A stretch of 64,000 nucleotides of DNA, from contig OZ017768.1 of the NCBI GenBank assembly GCA_963969345.1, positions 992,001 through 1,056,000 on the forward strand, written 5' to 3'. Every line of letters starts with the position of its first letter. Positions within the stretch are counted from its first letter, which is position 1. Source of the DNA: Turbatrix aceti (taxonomy: Eukaryota > Nematoda > Chromadorea > Rhabditida > Panagrolaimidae). The notes beneath the pieces are model-generated. The model did no database searches, was not told the origin of the DNA, and saw nothing but the letters and a program-made list of their open reading frames with translations. Position numbers and translations under genes: made by a program. Below are positions 20,770 to 32,235 of the stretch, one piece after another.

Positions 20770-23700
20770 TTAGGCAACGGACGTCGTCGAGACAGTCGGA
20801 TCAGCGGGCTCTTGGCCCTGAGCAATGACGTTCGGTGGAGTCGGCTGAACCACCGCAGCCGCCGCCGCAGCACCCACAATCGACGACCCAGAAGCCGTGA
20901 CTTCAGGCAGGAGTTGTTGCTGCTGCTGGGGCTGTTGGTTGTCCGTCAGTTGAAGGTCATCGAGCTGGACTAGGACCTGTTCAGGGACCGGAGCAGGGGT
21001 GGGGGTGGGCTCCGGCTGGATGGGCTCCTGCTGCTCCGGCTGTGGGACAATTTGCTGGGGCTGGATGGGAATCGGTTCAACAGGCGCGTCATAGGTTGCC
21101 TGGATGACCGGTGGAACAGGCACCGGTAGAGGCGTCGCCGCAATCGGTGCAGGTGCCGGTGGGGGCTGGACAGGAGAGGGCGTGGCCTCAGAATGCGTAG
21201 AATCCAGGCCAGGCGTCGGATGCTGCTGCAGGGGCTGGATAGGCTGGGCAGTGGCCCAGGCCTGAACCTGGGGCTGTTGCTGCTGCTGCTGAACCACCGG
21301 AGCGACCTGAGCAGCGGGTTGTTGCTGCAACTGCTGCGGGAAGACCTGGGCCGACGGCTGCTGCTGGGCGGAGGTCTGCAGGGGTCCGACCTGGGCAGCC
21401 GGAGCCTGGTGACCCAGAACCTGCTGCTGCCAGGGCTGGGCCGCGGGCCACGGCTGAACCGGAGCCTGTGGAATGGGCTGGGGAGTCGGCGCGGGGGGCT
21501 GAGAGTATCCCTGAATAGTCGGCTGGACGTAGACCTGCTGGGGGGCCTGTTGATGTCCCTGGGACTGCTGCTGGTACGGTGCCACCTGCGGGATTTGCTG
21601 GAATGCCGTATTCAGGCCCCCAAACTGGCCCTGAGCCTGTTGTGCCTGCTCCTGGCCCCCAAATCTGGTCTGAGGCTGAAACTGCTGTTGTTGCTGAGGT
21701 GAAAACGCCTGGTATTGAGGTTGCTGGGTCTGAGGCAGAATCCCGTTGTTCTGGTAGCCATGGGGCGATGGCACCTGTCCGTAGGGGCCCTGCTGCGGGA
21801 GTTGAGGCGCATTTGCCTGGCCGGGGTAGGTCGGGAGAACGGACCTGTTGGGCAACCCGTTGTTGTACAGCGAAGCCTGGGAATACAGTTGCTGAGGCTG
21901 TGGAGGGATACCGTAGGGCGATTCTGCGTTCTGGCCGGGCGGGGGCGCGTATGGATAGCCCGATGGCGGTTGCTGTTGTTGAGGAGGGAGTCCGTAGAGC
22001 GGAGGAGCACCGTAGGGATCAGAAATCTGTGGTAATGGCTGGTTTTGATGTTGTTGATAAGGTGAAAATGCTGGTTGAACCTAAAAATCAGAAACGTCAG
22101 AAAATATTTTTTTGAAGCCCAAAAACTGTAATTTAGCCTAAAAACACGATTTCTCATACATATAAATATTTTCGCGTCAAGAAACCCAATATAGTTCAAT
22201 CAAAAAACGTTATAATCATAATTTTTAGCAGAATCAAAAAAAAACTGCACTGTTGCTTTAAAAAAATTGGCAAGCCGTTGTCTTCAAAAAACTCTAATGA
22301 CAAGAAACCAAAGCTGTTTGACATATAAAAATACATCAAATACGGGTTTTTCTGGAAAAAAAACGCTAAAAATTGTTTTCTTAAAACGAAAAATAAACTT
22401 CGTTCCAAAGAACTGCAAAAAAAACGAAAAATATATTTACCCACAAACACAACATTTTGTTTACCCTAAAAAAAATCCAAACCCACCGTTTGATACTGAA
22501 CCTGCTGCATGGCCTGATCGTAAGCCGCGAGGACATCCCTCATCGCAATATCCGCAGCCACGAGCATGTTGTACTGCTTGTCGATGGCCGCGAGCTTCTT
22601 CTCGATCAACGGCACCATGGACATGCTCTGCGTCTCGTACCACGTCAGTTCAGCGGGATCTGGGACTTCTCCGGTTGGATCGCAGTCCTGCAGGAGTTCA
22701 AGGCACTTTTCCAGGATTTCCTTGTCGATTCTGACGGGTGGATCGGCGAGTCCCTTGTCATCGTCCAGGATCGAGCCCGGGAGCGGAGCAGATCCATCCG
22801 AGACAAAAGATGCGGGGAAGAAGCCCACGCCGCGATGGGACTGCCCCTTCCACCAGTTTGCGTCTGAATCGTCGAGCACGGTGATCATGTCTCCGGCTTT
22901 GAAGGAGAGTTCGTTGTCTTCGACTGCTTCGAAGTCGTAGAGCGCTTTCACCTCCCGCCCGACGGTCGCCTTCGGTGCCCCTCCATTCAGCGCCTTGACA
23001 GTCGGCAACGCAGTTCCAGAATCCAAAATCGGATAACTCGTTGCGGGAATCTGAACGTGGCTACCGTAACCACTCTTGCTGGCCTCGGCGTCCTTCAGCG
23101 ACTCGGCAATAGCCTTCGCGATGGCGGCTTCCTCCTCGGCGCTGTTGACGACATTTGGGTCATCCGAGTAGGCAACCTTCTTCTTGGGCTCATCGCTTTG
23201 GAACGAGTAGCCCTCGTTGAGGAGCTCCCGGTAGAGAGAAGCGATCAGGGAGAGCGAGGGATCTTTTTTGCACTCATTATCCGCCCAATCCTTGATGATT
23301 TGACGGGTTTTGAGGGCAACAACGCGGTTGCTCTAAAAAATAGAGTAACTTAGGCCAAAAAATGGTTCAAAAATAATACAAATTTTCAAAAAAATTAAGA
23401 AAAATGATCGTAAACTATTTAGCATTTTTTTGATTTTTTTACGATTCGCAGATGGTTTTATCCCAACATTCATAAAATCGCGTTTCAAAGAGCGTTTACG
23501 GGCAAAAAACTTGTTTTTAGGCTTCGACATTGACAAACACATTCAAAATAAAAAAAAACGAATTAAAAAAATTGGAAATTCTATATTTTAAAATTTAAAA
23601 AAATCTACATGAATTCCAAAAAGGTAATTTTTGACTAAAAAGTTAATAAAAACCCAAAAAAAACAAACCGAAGTAGCTTTATCCTTGATTTCGGGAACAA

Positions 23701-23971
23701 AATCAGCGGATGAAACCTGTTGTCGAAAGATTGTTCCCGAATTATTCCAGAGACAATTGAGTAGCTCAAGCGTGTGCATAACAACGTGAGGATCACGATT
23801 ATTGAGTCTCTTTTTGACAACAATAAGCGCAGATTTTATATTCTTCGCTGGCTCTTTGGCAATGCGATCGCTGATCGCAATCAGAGCCGACCAGTCAATT
23901 TCTACGACATTGCTATCCGTAACCTGATCGATGATTTCGTCGTAGGTTCCTTGGGCGCCAAATGAGAGCAT
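20770..23971 (-). CDS. stam-1: STAM, ESCRT-0 signal-transducing adaptor (VHS-UIM-SH3, Q-rich tail)
   Basis: Three exons: 23669-23971, 22487-23332, 20770-22080, all phase 0; 819 aa. VHS domain residues about 1-145 (WSALIAISDRI, RLNNRDPHVVMHTLELLNCLWNN, RQIIKDWADN, LSLIASLYRELLNEGYSF); UIM about 166-186 (EEEAAIAKAIAESLKDAEA); SH3 about 231-285 (ALYDFEAVEDNELSFKAGD, NWWKG, FFPASFV); a GAT-like helical region about 300-380; then over 430 residues rich in Pro and Gln. This order is diagnostic of STAM, which with Hrs sorts ubiquitinated cargo on endosomes. The tail is far longer than in vertebrate STAM and prion-like. ATG 23971 directly follows TTTTTTAG, as expected for spliced-leader addition. Confidence 0.93.
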
Positions 23972-25550
23972 CTAAAAAAGCGAGAACGTAAAGTAAACTT
24001 CGAATAATGAAATTTCGAAATAAAAAGTCAAGCAAAAGCAGATTACAGAATAATCTGTGGCGAAAAAAAGCATTGATTCATGGATTTACGCATCTCACAT
24101 CCATTCAAAATTGAATCAATCAATAACCAATCCTGTCAGAAAAAAACACACGCACACCAACCAACCAAATTCTGACCTGTAAAAAAACCAGCCACTGCAA
24201 TTAAAAACTAAAGAAAAAAACCAAAAAGAAAGTTAAAAGAAGAGAAATCCTACATTTTCATTTAACAGAAACGGCATCATTTTTTCTATTCGGGAAATAA
24301 AATCAGGACACAAAACAACAAATGAAGTATCAAACCTTCTAAGAACGTTGTAGGAGGCAGCGTAGACGACGAACCGATAGAAGGAAAGAGAGATATCACG
24401 CGACAAATGCGTAAAACACTCGATTTGCCGATATATGGACAGCCACCACGTTGCTGCTGCTGTTGCTGCTACTGACTGCGATGCGCGTGTTTGCGTGCGT
24501 CGCCGTCGCTGATGATGACAAATCTCACTTCTCTCTTTTGTTGGACGCGACAAAAAATATTCGTTGCGAGAATCGCCGCACGCGTGAATTTTTGAAAAAT
24601 GACGCAGAACGAAAGCGAAAAATAAGAAACAACAGAGATATTTTGTTGCGTTTTGAGTTTTTGATGGAGTATAGCGCTTTTTCTTCATTTTTTGAGCACT
24701 CTTTTTAAACAGATTTAAAAATTTCCGTTCCAAACTCGATCAATTTCCGAATCCAGTAGAGTTCAGAGAAAAGTTTGATGCAGGATTGAGCGAACAGCCT
24801 TTTTTTTGTTCACGAACGAAAACAAACAATTCAAACACACAGCGAAACGTTGAAATCTCGATCGTCCAGTGCTTTTTTTGACAGTATTTTGCATGTAACA
24901 CAATGCCGTCGTTTTGGTTACAAAATTGAAATACACTAATCAAAAAAACAAAGCAAAAAATAAATTTGTTAAAGATATGTATTTATGAAAATGATAGGAA
25001 GTCGTCTCTTGCAATAATGTAAACATTATATAAATTTAGTGATTGCTTTTGGACTTGTTTTCAAATTTCGTGAAGAATCAGCTGAATTTTATGTTGGCCC
25101 AGATTTGCGAAAACTTTTTGTTTATTTACTGTTCTTCCAGAGTTGTTCAGTTCGCTAATTTTCAGCGCTTACCAGAAAACAAAACAATTACTATATCACA
25201 GCCTTTCACAAAAAACGCTGTAAAATCATGCAAATATTATGCCCATACTTTATTTGACAAAAACGTGTTGTTAACGCGCACTATCAATAGATGCACCCTA
25301 ATGACGTTATGTTCTCTGGATCCGGTGTGAAGACGTCAAAATGTATAGGTTTGACCATAAATGACGCGGCTGATAAGAAAAAAAAGCGTTATTCATGCAT
25401 GGTCACGATATCTTGAGAGAAAAATACACTGCCCACCTAAAGGTGTGGGATGGGAGATGCACCTTGAGGTGCGGGTTGTATACTTAAGGACAAGTTCAAG
25501 GTTAGAAAATCATTTTGAAAAAACGCAGGTCCTCATCGTTGTATCGCATC
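23972..25550. other. Divergent intergenic region between STAM and the four-TM gene
   Basis: No supported gene. Longest frame (24233-24733, minus) overlaps a GTTGCTGCT triplet tract near 24450 and lacks splice signals. Promoters of both flanking genes should be here. Confidence 0.45.
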
Positions 25551-26093
25551 ATGACAGGTGACAATGCTGATGTCCAGTTTTTGAGCCAGTGCCGAACCTT
25601 CTACATTATACAGCTCACGCTAATCGTAATCAGCACAATACTCGACTTTCTAACACTTGGAATCATTGGCTTTCTCTACCCGATTCTGACCTTTCCTTTC
25701 ATTGTTTTCTTTGTCATCAAGCTCAAGGAACAGAAGCCCGGCTGTCATACTGTACTCAACTACGTTGCACAGGTTTGTTTTATACATACATACATCTTCT
25801 CTTGATCTTGCATTTTTTCATTTTAGGGAATCGGATTAGCGATTCTTCTCCTGTATGTAGCCATCGATATTGTTGTGATCATTGTAATTGAAAATGGAGA
25901 CTGGAATTATTCCGTGTTTTCTTCCAACTTGGTCATCACAATTGTTGCCATAGTTTCTCTCGTCTTTTTCCTTGTACTGATCGTATGCCATATTGTCGGC
26001 ATTTGGTATGGGTACAAATACGGACAATTTCTTGCAAGACAACAAACTCTTCCGCCTGTCCAGTTTGTTCCCGTTCAGAGACCTCAATACTGA
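25551..26093 (+). CDS. Small four-transmembrane protein, unrecognised family
   Basis: Two exons, 25551-25772 and 25827-26093, phase 0 (GTTTGT donor, TTTTAG acceptor), 162 aa. ATG 25551 follows an ACGCAG acceptor-like site. Four hydrophobic segments: about 15-38 (FYIIQLTLIVISTILDFLTLG), 39-58 (FLYPILTFPFIVFFVIKL), 75-95 (GLAILLLYVAIDIVVIIVI) and 105-132 (NLVITIVAIVSLVFFLVLIVC). Both termini are polar and probably cytoplasmic; the C-terminus is Gln/Pro-rich (PPVQFVPVQRPQY) with a tyrosine end that could bind WW or SH3 proteins. The topology recalls MARVEL-like and other small nematode tetraspan proteins, but I see no diagnostic motif. Confidence 0.75.
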
Positions 26094-28029
26094 GCTATTG
26101 CGTAAATGTTGACCCAGATTTGCGAAAACTTTTTCTATAAGCATTTTTGTATTCACATTTGAATGTGTAATTTGATTTATTTATTAATGTGTTTTAATTT
26201 CATAAACATTTCCGTTTGTTGCACATTTTTTTTAAGCAAATAAATTTTTTTTAAATCGTTTTTATAGTAATGACGTAAAGAATAGCGTTATGCGTGATTT
26301 TGTACCATTTGCGCAAACATTCATGCGTCAGAAAACATGCGTGCTATACAAAACCGACTATTATGAGGTTTGAATGGAAAATGTTAAAATTGTACTTTTT
26401 TAGTAATCCAGGTAAACACAAAAAAATACGAACACCGTGTTCGTATAAAAAATGAAGCATTAATTATCTAAAAAATGAACGTACTCAAAATAGTTTTCAG
26501 CACCGCTGCGAAAAACGGAAATGACAACACTGGAAAACGAATTAGACCATACAAAGAAGTCATAATGTCACCCAAGGAGTTTATTAATGCCAACCGCAGA
26601 AATAAGTTGTGTATACAACGTGCGTATACGTGTATAGTAAATATTACTCATTTCTTTGAGATCTGCCGGAGCATGTTTTTTTACATAATTTATTTATTGT
26701 TTTACTACCAAATTCCAAATTTAAATATAATTTTAAGAATCCTTGTTTATATTCTTCACCAATTGAAAGCATGATTGCTTTGATTGATGGTAAATTATAT
26801 GTACTATATGTGAGATAAACATAAATATAAATGTATGATGTATTATTTGATACCGTTGTTTAAGGTACCTGCGATAGACATAAAAGTTGTTCATTGAGCA
26901 GTGCCTTGGACAATGTTTTAATAAAAAAGTAATTTGAACTGTATAAACTAATAAATTTGTTATTTGAAGTCAGTCGAGATAAGGGTTGGGACGGCATATC
27001 CATTTCACAGTCAAGGCACACAAAAACAAATTGAAGCAATCTCTACAACAGGATGAACGCTGGCTGCTCAATCAATGCTTTCAACATTGATGACGCATCA
27101 GAGCCGAAAGCAAAACAAAATGGTCAGACAACCTAAACGACCACGAATCGTGACAATGACGCCTACGAGGATACATCATGTGTGATATATCACGATTAAA
27201 CCACTGAGAGCCCGGTGAACCAAATTAGAAATAAACAAACAATTAAAAAAATTATTTACGGTGAACGGTTTGACCCGTTATTACCATTAGTGTAAACAAC
27301 GAACAACGTAGCACAAAACGATTCGAATTTCAATGTTCATAATTTGTTGTCAAAAAAGTAAAGGAAGATTAAAATCTTGATGCTACCGGTATCTACAGAT
27401 AATCTGCTTTAAAGCTTGTCGGATGACGCAGAGGACAAAAGAACCAAATCTATTATTGAAGGCAAGATTTTCCCGTTTGCTGGGGGCGAATGCACCGAAG
27501 CGTACCCCGTTATAAAATAAATATTATATATTTATGTCAACACTAAACGATAGATATCACGTGTTTTCATAATAAAGATAATTACCTACAAATGTTTATG
27601 TAAATAATTTCATTCAAAACTAAATATGGTTTTTTAAATAATGTTGAAATTTACTTTTGAACTATCGTTTGTCCGGTAAAAAAATTAAAAAAATTAAATA
27701 AAATAAAAAAGCAAAATAAAAATAAATAAAAATGAATAAAAGTTAAAAAAATGTTTGTTCGATACACAACACAACTTACTCAAAAAACATGTAGTTTACC
27801 AAAAAAATGAATTTCGGTCTCATGTCAGACATTTGCAACATGAAACATGATAATAGACTTTTTTTCATACCGTTTTGTATTTCTTACAATACTTGAGTTC
27901 TGTTTACAAGCAGTAGGCGGCGCATTGTCTTCTTATTTTGTTTTTTGATCATTAGGCATATATGAGCTTTAACAAGTCGGCTTACAACCTGTAAATCTTG
28001 CCAGTTGTTCTTCTTATCATACGTGCGCA
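26094..28029. other. AT-rich intergenic region upstream of chemoreceptor 1
   Basis: No gene seen; a plus-strand frame at 26475-26774 has AT-driven composition and no support. The 3' part includes the upstream region of the first chemoreceptor gene; a related segment (TCTTTCG...TTTGATCATTAG type) precedes chemoreceptor 3 near 32120-32165, so the promoters look duplicated with the genes. Confidence 0.45.
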
Positions 28030-29304
28030 ATGGCAGAGGGCGATGATACAAATTTCACTGTCATTCCAGAAAATGGATCCAATGTCATTGCTACTACGCA
28101 GCCTTTCTACCTCGACGATCCGTGGGCATCGACGCCTTTCGCCTGTCTCTGCATTGCTAATTCTATGCTGGCTTTTTGCAATCTAGTAATAACCATACCA
28201 ACAATATACATTGCGGCTACATATCGTAAGCACCATATAAACCTCCGAATTATTACAGCGGCTTTTTTTACGGCAACATTTTTCATGTCAATTTGGGTTT
28301 TTATCAAACAATTGCACGAATTCGAAGTTTATCCATTTTCAAGTATAGACAGAACCTTTCTAAATATTGCAATTAACGAAAGTTATTACTCTGCTAGATG
28401 CCTTTGCCTGGGGATCGCCATTGAGAGAACCGTTGCCACACGTCGACCTGCAGACTACGAACATGTCAAACGACCCATTCTGGCCTGTGGATTGGTTTTG
28501 GTGAACGTAAGTATTTAGTCTGCCGTTGTAAATGTCGCGCGTAAAATCAGTGCTTTTGTAACACTGGACCAAATTCGGATTAAACTGCATAAAATCAGGC
28601 AGGCTGGCAAAACCCCCTAATTTTATGTTTTAGAATTCCGGTCCTGTTTTGTGGTCAGGTCCACAAAACTTAGATTTCCGATAGCATTGCAAAAAACCTG
28701 ATGTATGATTTTGTCATCTAATTTATTGTGCAATTTTTAGGTTTCACTTGCAATGGTATTAGGCCCAGGATACTACATCTTGTCTTTCGGCAAATACGTC
28801 TTAGCAATTCTCTTGTTCATTATTGATCTGACCACCCTGATTTGCCTTATTCGTTTACGTACCATTAACTACAAACATCGCATATTATCGAAATCCGGGC
28901 GTGTAACGTTATCTGAACGCTTCCAGCTAACCCAGAACATATCAATTCTCAACGTTTTTGTGCCCTGCATGATTTGCATCACAACTTGTAACATCTTCAA
29001 CACAGCCTTGCGGCTTGCCCAGAATGCCTATGCTCCTGGAACGAGAGTCTGGCTCTTTGCGTGGACAATCAATGCTTTTGTTTCGTTATCCATTTTTGTG
29101 TTCTGCAAATACGACAAAGTGGCACGCAAAAAACTTATGAATGCCCTTCGCTGTCAGCCTGACCGTCGCTTAATTCCCTTTTCGTCGACTTCAAAGGTGC
29201 ATACAACGACGACTATCGAGCTACGAGACGTCTACGGTAATGCTATGAAGAAACAAGAAAGCCTTGAAGGGCACTTTGATAACCTGAAGAAAATGTGGGC
29301 ATAG
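28030..29304 (+). CDS. Serpentine chemoreceptor, Sre/Sra-like (SR1)
   Basis: Two exons, 28030-28506 and 28741-29304, phase 0; 346 aa. Seven hydrophobic segments with the nematode Sre/Sra-superfamily signatures: ESYYSARCLCLGIAIERTVATRRPADYE at the TM3/loop boundary (ERxxAT...YE) and TLSERFQLTQNISILNVFVPC before TM6. The N-terminus has potential N-glycosylation sites (NFT, NGS). The C-tail holds a conserved block, LRDVYGNAMKKQESLEGHF...KKMWA, shared by all four paralogs here. Expected at the cilia of sensory neurons as a G-protein-coupled chemoreceptor; ligand unknown. An AATAAA lies at 29362. It is the first of three tandem copies. Confidence 0.88.
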
Positions 29305-30525
29305 TTTTTATCCGTTTCCGTAATGCTCAGATTATTGTTGTCATTGTCATGTCTATAGAGAAATAAAATGATTATGGCACCGAAAACAATTATAAGATTT
29401 CAGGTATTATATGTTTTTGAAATATGGCGGTCGGTAATTGTAAATCGTGTGTAATGGTTTCTATCATAGTTGACATTTTTTTTTAATATTTATAGTTTTG
29501 AACGCTCGCGTCATCAGACGGTCGAGCGGTGCAAGCAGGGGGTAAATATAATTTCACTAAAAGACATTGGATTGCTTACCTTATGCAGAAAACAAATGCA
29601 CCAAAACACGCTTGCAAAAAATTCTGGCACCTCGATGTACAAGTTTGCCATAAGATGCACATACATAGAACGACGGCATGTGCATTTGCGCATGTTTTTT
29701 AAATTAAACCTGTATGTTTGGCAAAACTAGGTCGGTTTAATGCTATTGTTCTTTTGGGAAAAAATTAGGGTGGGAAAATATCCCAGAGAATTTCTCCCAG
29801 GGAGATTGCAACCTGGGAGAAACTCTCCGGAGATTCTCCCACAAATCTCCCAGGAGACCCCGTTTACCAAACAGCATTCAAAAAGTTTCCCACCGAAAAA
29901 ACTACTTCACAACGTAAAAATCAAAACAAACAGTTTTGTTCTGTTTCAGACACATTGCTAACGCATTTGTGTTTGCATAGAGAATCTCTCAAATCTCCTG
30001 GGAGATTCTCCCGCTTCGCCACCCTTGCCAAAACAGGCCAAATCGGGCCTTCATATTTGGGCCCGGCCAGTTATAAATACTCTCTGACCCAATAAAAAAA
30101 CGACAGCAAATCATAAATACTTTAAAAATATAAATGGATATGAAAAACCTATTGTATGCCAAAAAAACGACTTTGCGGCCTTCCAGAACGCTCCTACGAC
30201 GTGGCGCAGGTAGCTACGATTGACGGCGCCCTCTTCGTGAAATCTCGATACTCATCACTGTCTCCATAATTTTGTAATGAGTAATTATGCACGAGTATGA
30301 GTATCAAAGTAAAGTAAAAGTAAAAGTATGCCAAAAAACAAGTTGTTTTACGTTATAAATTATCTTTTTCTCATCGGTGAGTGTTTGATGGCTTTGTTAT
30401 TCTACAAGCAAAAGGTGGAGCATTATCTTGAATCATAAAGCATAAAACATAAATGAATATTAAAGCGCTCGAGTGCAACCTATGAATCTTACCACTTGCA
30501 TTCATTGTCCTCAATCAAACCCTCA
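29305..30525. other. Intergenic between SR1 and SR2
   Basis: No gene. Holds a MITE-like element at 29766-30027, and at 30175-30205 a segment (TTTGCGGCCTTCCAGAACGC) shared with 48631-48661, followed by a (GTAAA)n-like tract near 30309-30330. The last 150 bp should be the SR2 promoter. Confidence 0.5.
29766..30027. mobile_element. Candidate MITE, about 260 bp
   Basis: Short terminal inverted repeat AGGGTGG / CCACCCT, with interior inverted modules GGGAGATTCTCCC and CTCCCAGGAGA repeated in both orientations. No clean target duplication seen, so the exact ends are uncertain. Confidence 0.5.
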
Positions 30526-31672
30526 ATGAATGATAGCTACAACATTCCGGAAGCCAAATTGGATTCCAACGCCACTATCTTGCCTTTCTACCTCACCGAT
30601 CCATGGGCATCGACGCCTTTTGCCTGCATGTGTCTTGCCAACGCCATAGTGGCTTTCTGCAATCTGGCACTAACAATTCCGACAACATACATCGCGGCTG
30701 CATATCAAAAACACCACATAAACTTGCGAATCGTGACAGCTGCTTTTTTTGGGGCAACAATTTTGATGTCAATTTGGGCATTTATCAAACAGCTCCACGA
30801 TTTGGCAATTCAACCATTTGCAGACATGAATAGAAACTTTTTAAATTTTGCAATGTTTGAAAGTTATTATGCCGCCAGGTGTCTTTGCTTAGGTATCGCC
30901 ATCGAAAGAACCGTTGCTACGCGTCGACCTGCTGACTATGAACATGTCAAAAGACCCACTTTGGCTTGCGGATTAGTTGCGGCAAACGTACGTTCCTTAT
31001 TACTGTAAATAAATATCTGGATTTTCCCATTTGTGTTACCTTTAATGCCAAGATTTCAAAAAAACAAAGAAAAACAAAAACATCGGATCATTTTCTACAT
31101 ATTTTAAGATCTCGCTTTCAATGATGTTGTCACCCGGCTACTTCATCATTAACATCGCCAGATACGTTCTTGCCATTATCCTTTTCATCATCGACCTAAC
31201 CACTCTTTTTTGCGTCATTCGTTTGCGTTCTATCAACATCAAAAACCGAATAACATCAAAATCCGAACGTGTCACGCTGTCGGAACGTTTCCAACTAACC
31301 CAAAATATATCAATTCTCAATGTATTCGTGCCCTGCATGATTAGCATTACGATTTGCAATATTTTCAACACAGTCTTGCGACTCGCCCAGACTGTCTATC
31401 CTCCAGAAACAAGAATCTGGCTCAACGCATTGACAATCAATGTCTTCGTTTCGATATCCATATTTGTGTTCTGCAAGTACGACAAATTGGCACGTATACA
31501 ATTGATAAATACCTTTGTATGCTCGCCTAAACACCGTCTGGTTCCCACATCGTCGGCAACAAAGGTACTTCCCACAACCATAATTGACCTACGTGATGTC
31601 CACGGTAATACCATGAAGACACAAGACAGCCTTGAGGGGCACATCAAAAGTCTTCAAAAAATGTGGGCATGA
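30526..31672 (+). CDS. Serpentine chemoreceptor, Sre/Sra-like (SR2)
   Basis: Two exons, 30526-30987 and 31109-31672, phase 0; 341 aa. ATG 30526 (MNDSYNIPEA) matches the start of SR3. The same signatures as SR1 are present: SYYAARCLCLGIAIERTVATRRPADYE and TLSERFQLTQNISILNVFVPC, and the C-terminal LRDVHGNTMKTQDSLEGH...QKMWA. The single intron sits at the homologous position, after the ...N codon ending TM4's first half. Strong identity with SR1 and SR3 shows recent tandem duplication. The 121-bp intron is free of insertions, unlike those of SR3 and SR4. Confidence 0.88.
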
Positions 31673-32235
31673 TTTAGTACGTTTAAATAATTCCGTAATA
31701 AATATTTACAAAAAATTACGGTATTAAGTTAATTGCAGTTGTAGCTGCATTTCTCATGCCTTACGATAATAAATAAAATGCGCTAATGTAGGCTTGTGTT
31801 ATGATACAGAGGACAAAAGAACAACGGTTTTTGTTGAGGACAATCTTCTCCTCTTTGCAAAAGAAATGCATCGAAGCATTGCAGAATTATGACTCTTATC
31901 ATGTGCGTTGACACAAATGATTAGAAAATTATGAAATTTACGTTTACGTAAACTTCACTACAGTAAAACCGTGTTCATCAATGTGTGTTTGTTCCATTAA
32001 CATAACACAATGTATTAGATTAAAAAATTGTAGATTGTCAAAAAAATACAAGTGTGGTCGGTAATATTTATAATTACTTTTTTTGTGTGTTTTTTTATGA
32101 TGTTCTGTTTACAAGAAAGAGGCGGCCCATTGTCTTTCGCTTGTGTTTTTTGAACATTAGCTAAGTACATGATCATTAATGTCTTCGCGTGTAACCTATA
32201 AATTTTGCCACTAGGTCATATCATCTTCGCGCCCA
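31673..32235. other. Intergenic between SR2 and SR3
   Basis: No gene; AT-rich. AATAAATAAA near 31769 is a likely polyadenylation signal for SR2. Parts (for example GGACAAAAGAACAA at 31810) also occur upstream of SR1 at 27432, so the spacer duplicated with the genes. Confidence 0.5.

Noticed and set aside
21193..21702. 169-codon plus-strand frame within the STAM Q-rich exon
   Set aside because: Antisense of CAG/CCN-rich coding sequence, giving Leu-rich translation; a classic shadow.
24233..24733. 166-codon minus-strand frame upstream of STAM
   Set aside because: Composition-driven over a triplet repeat; no start context, splice sites or recognisable protein features.
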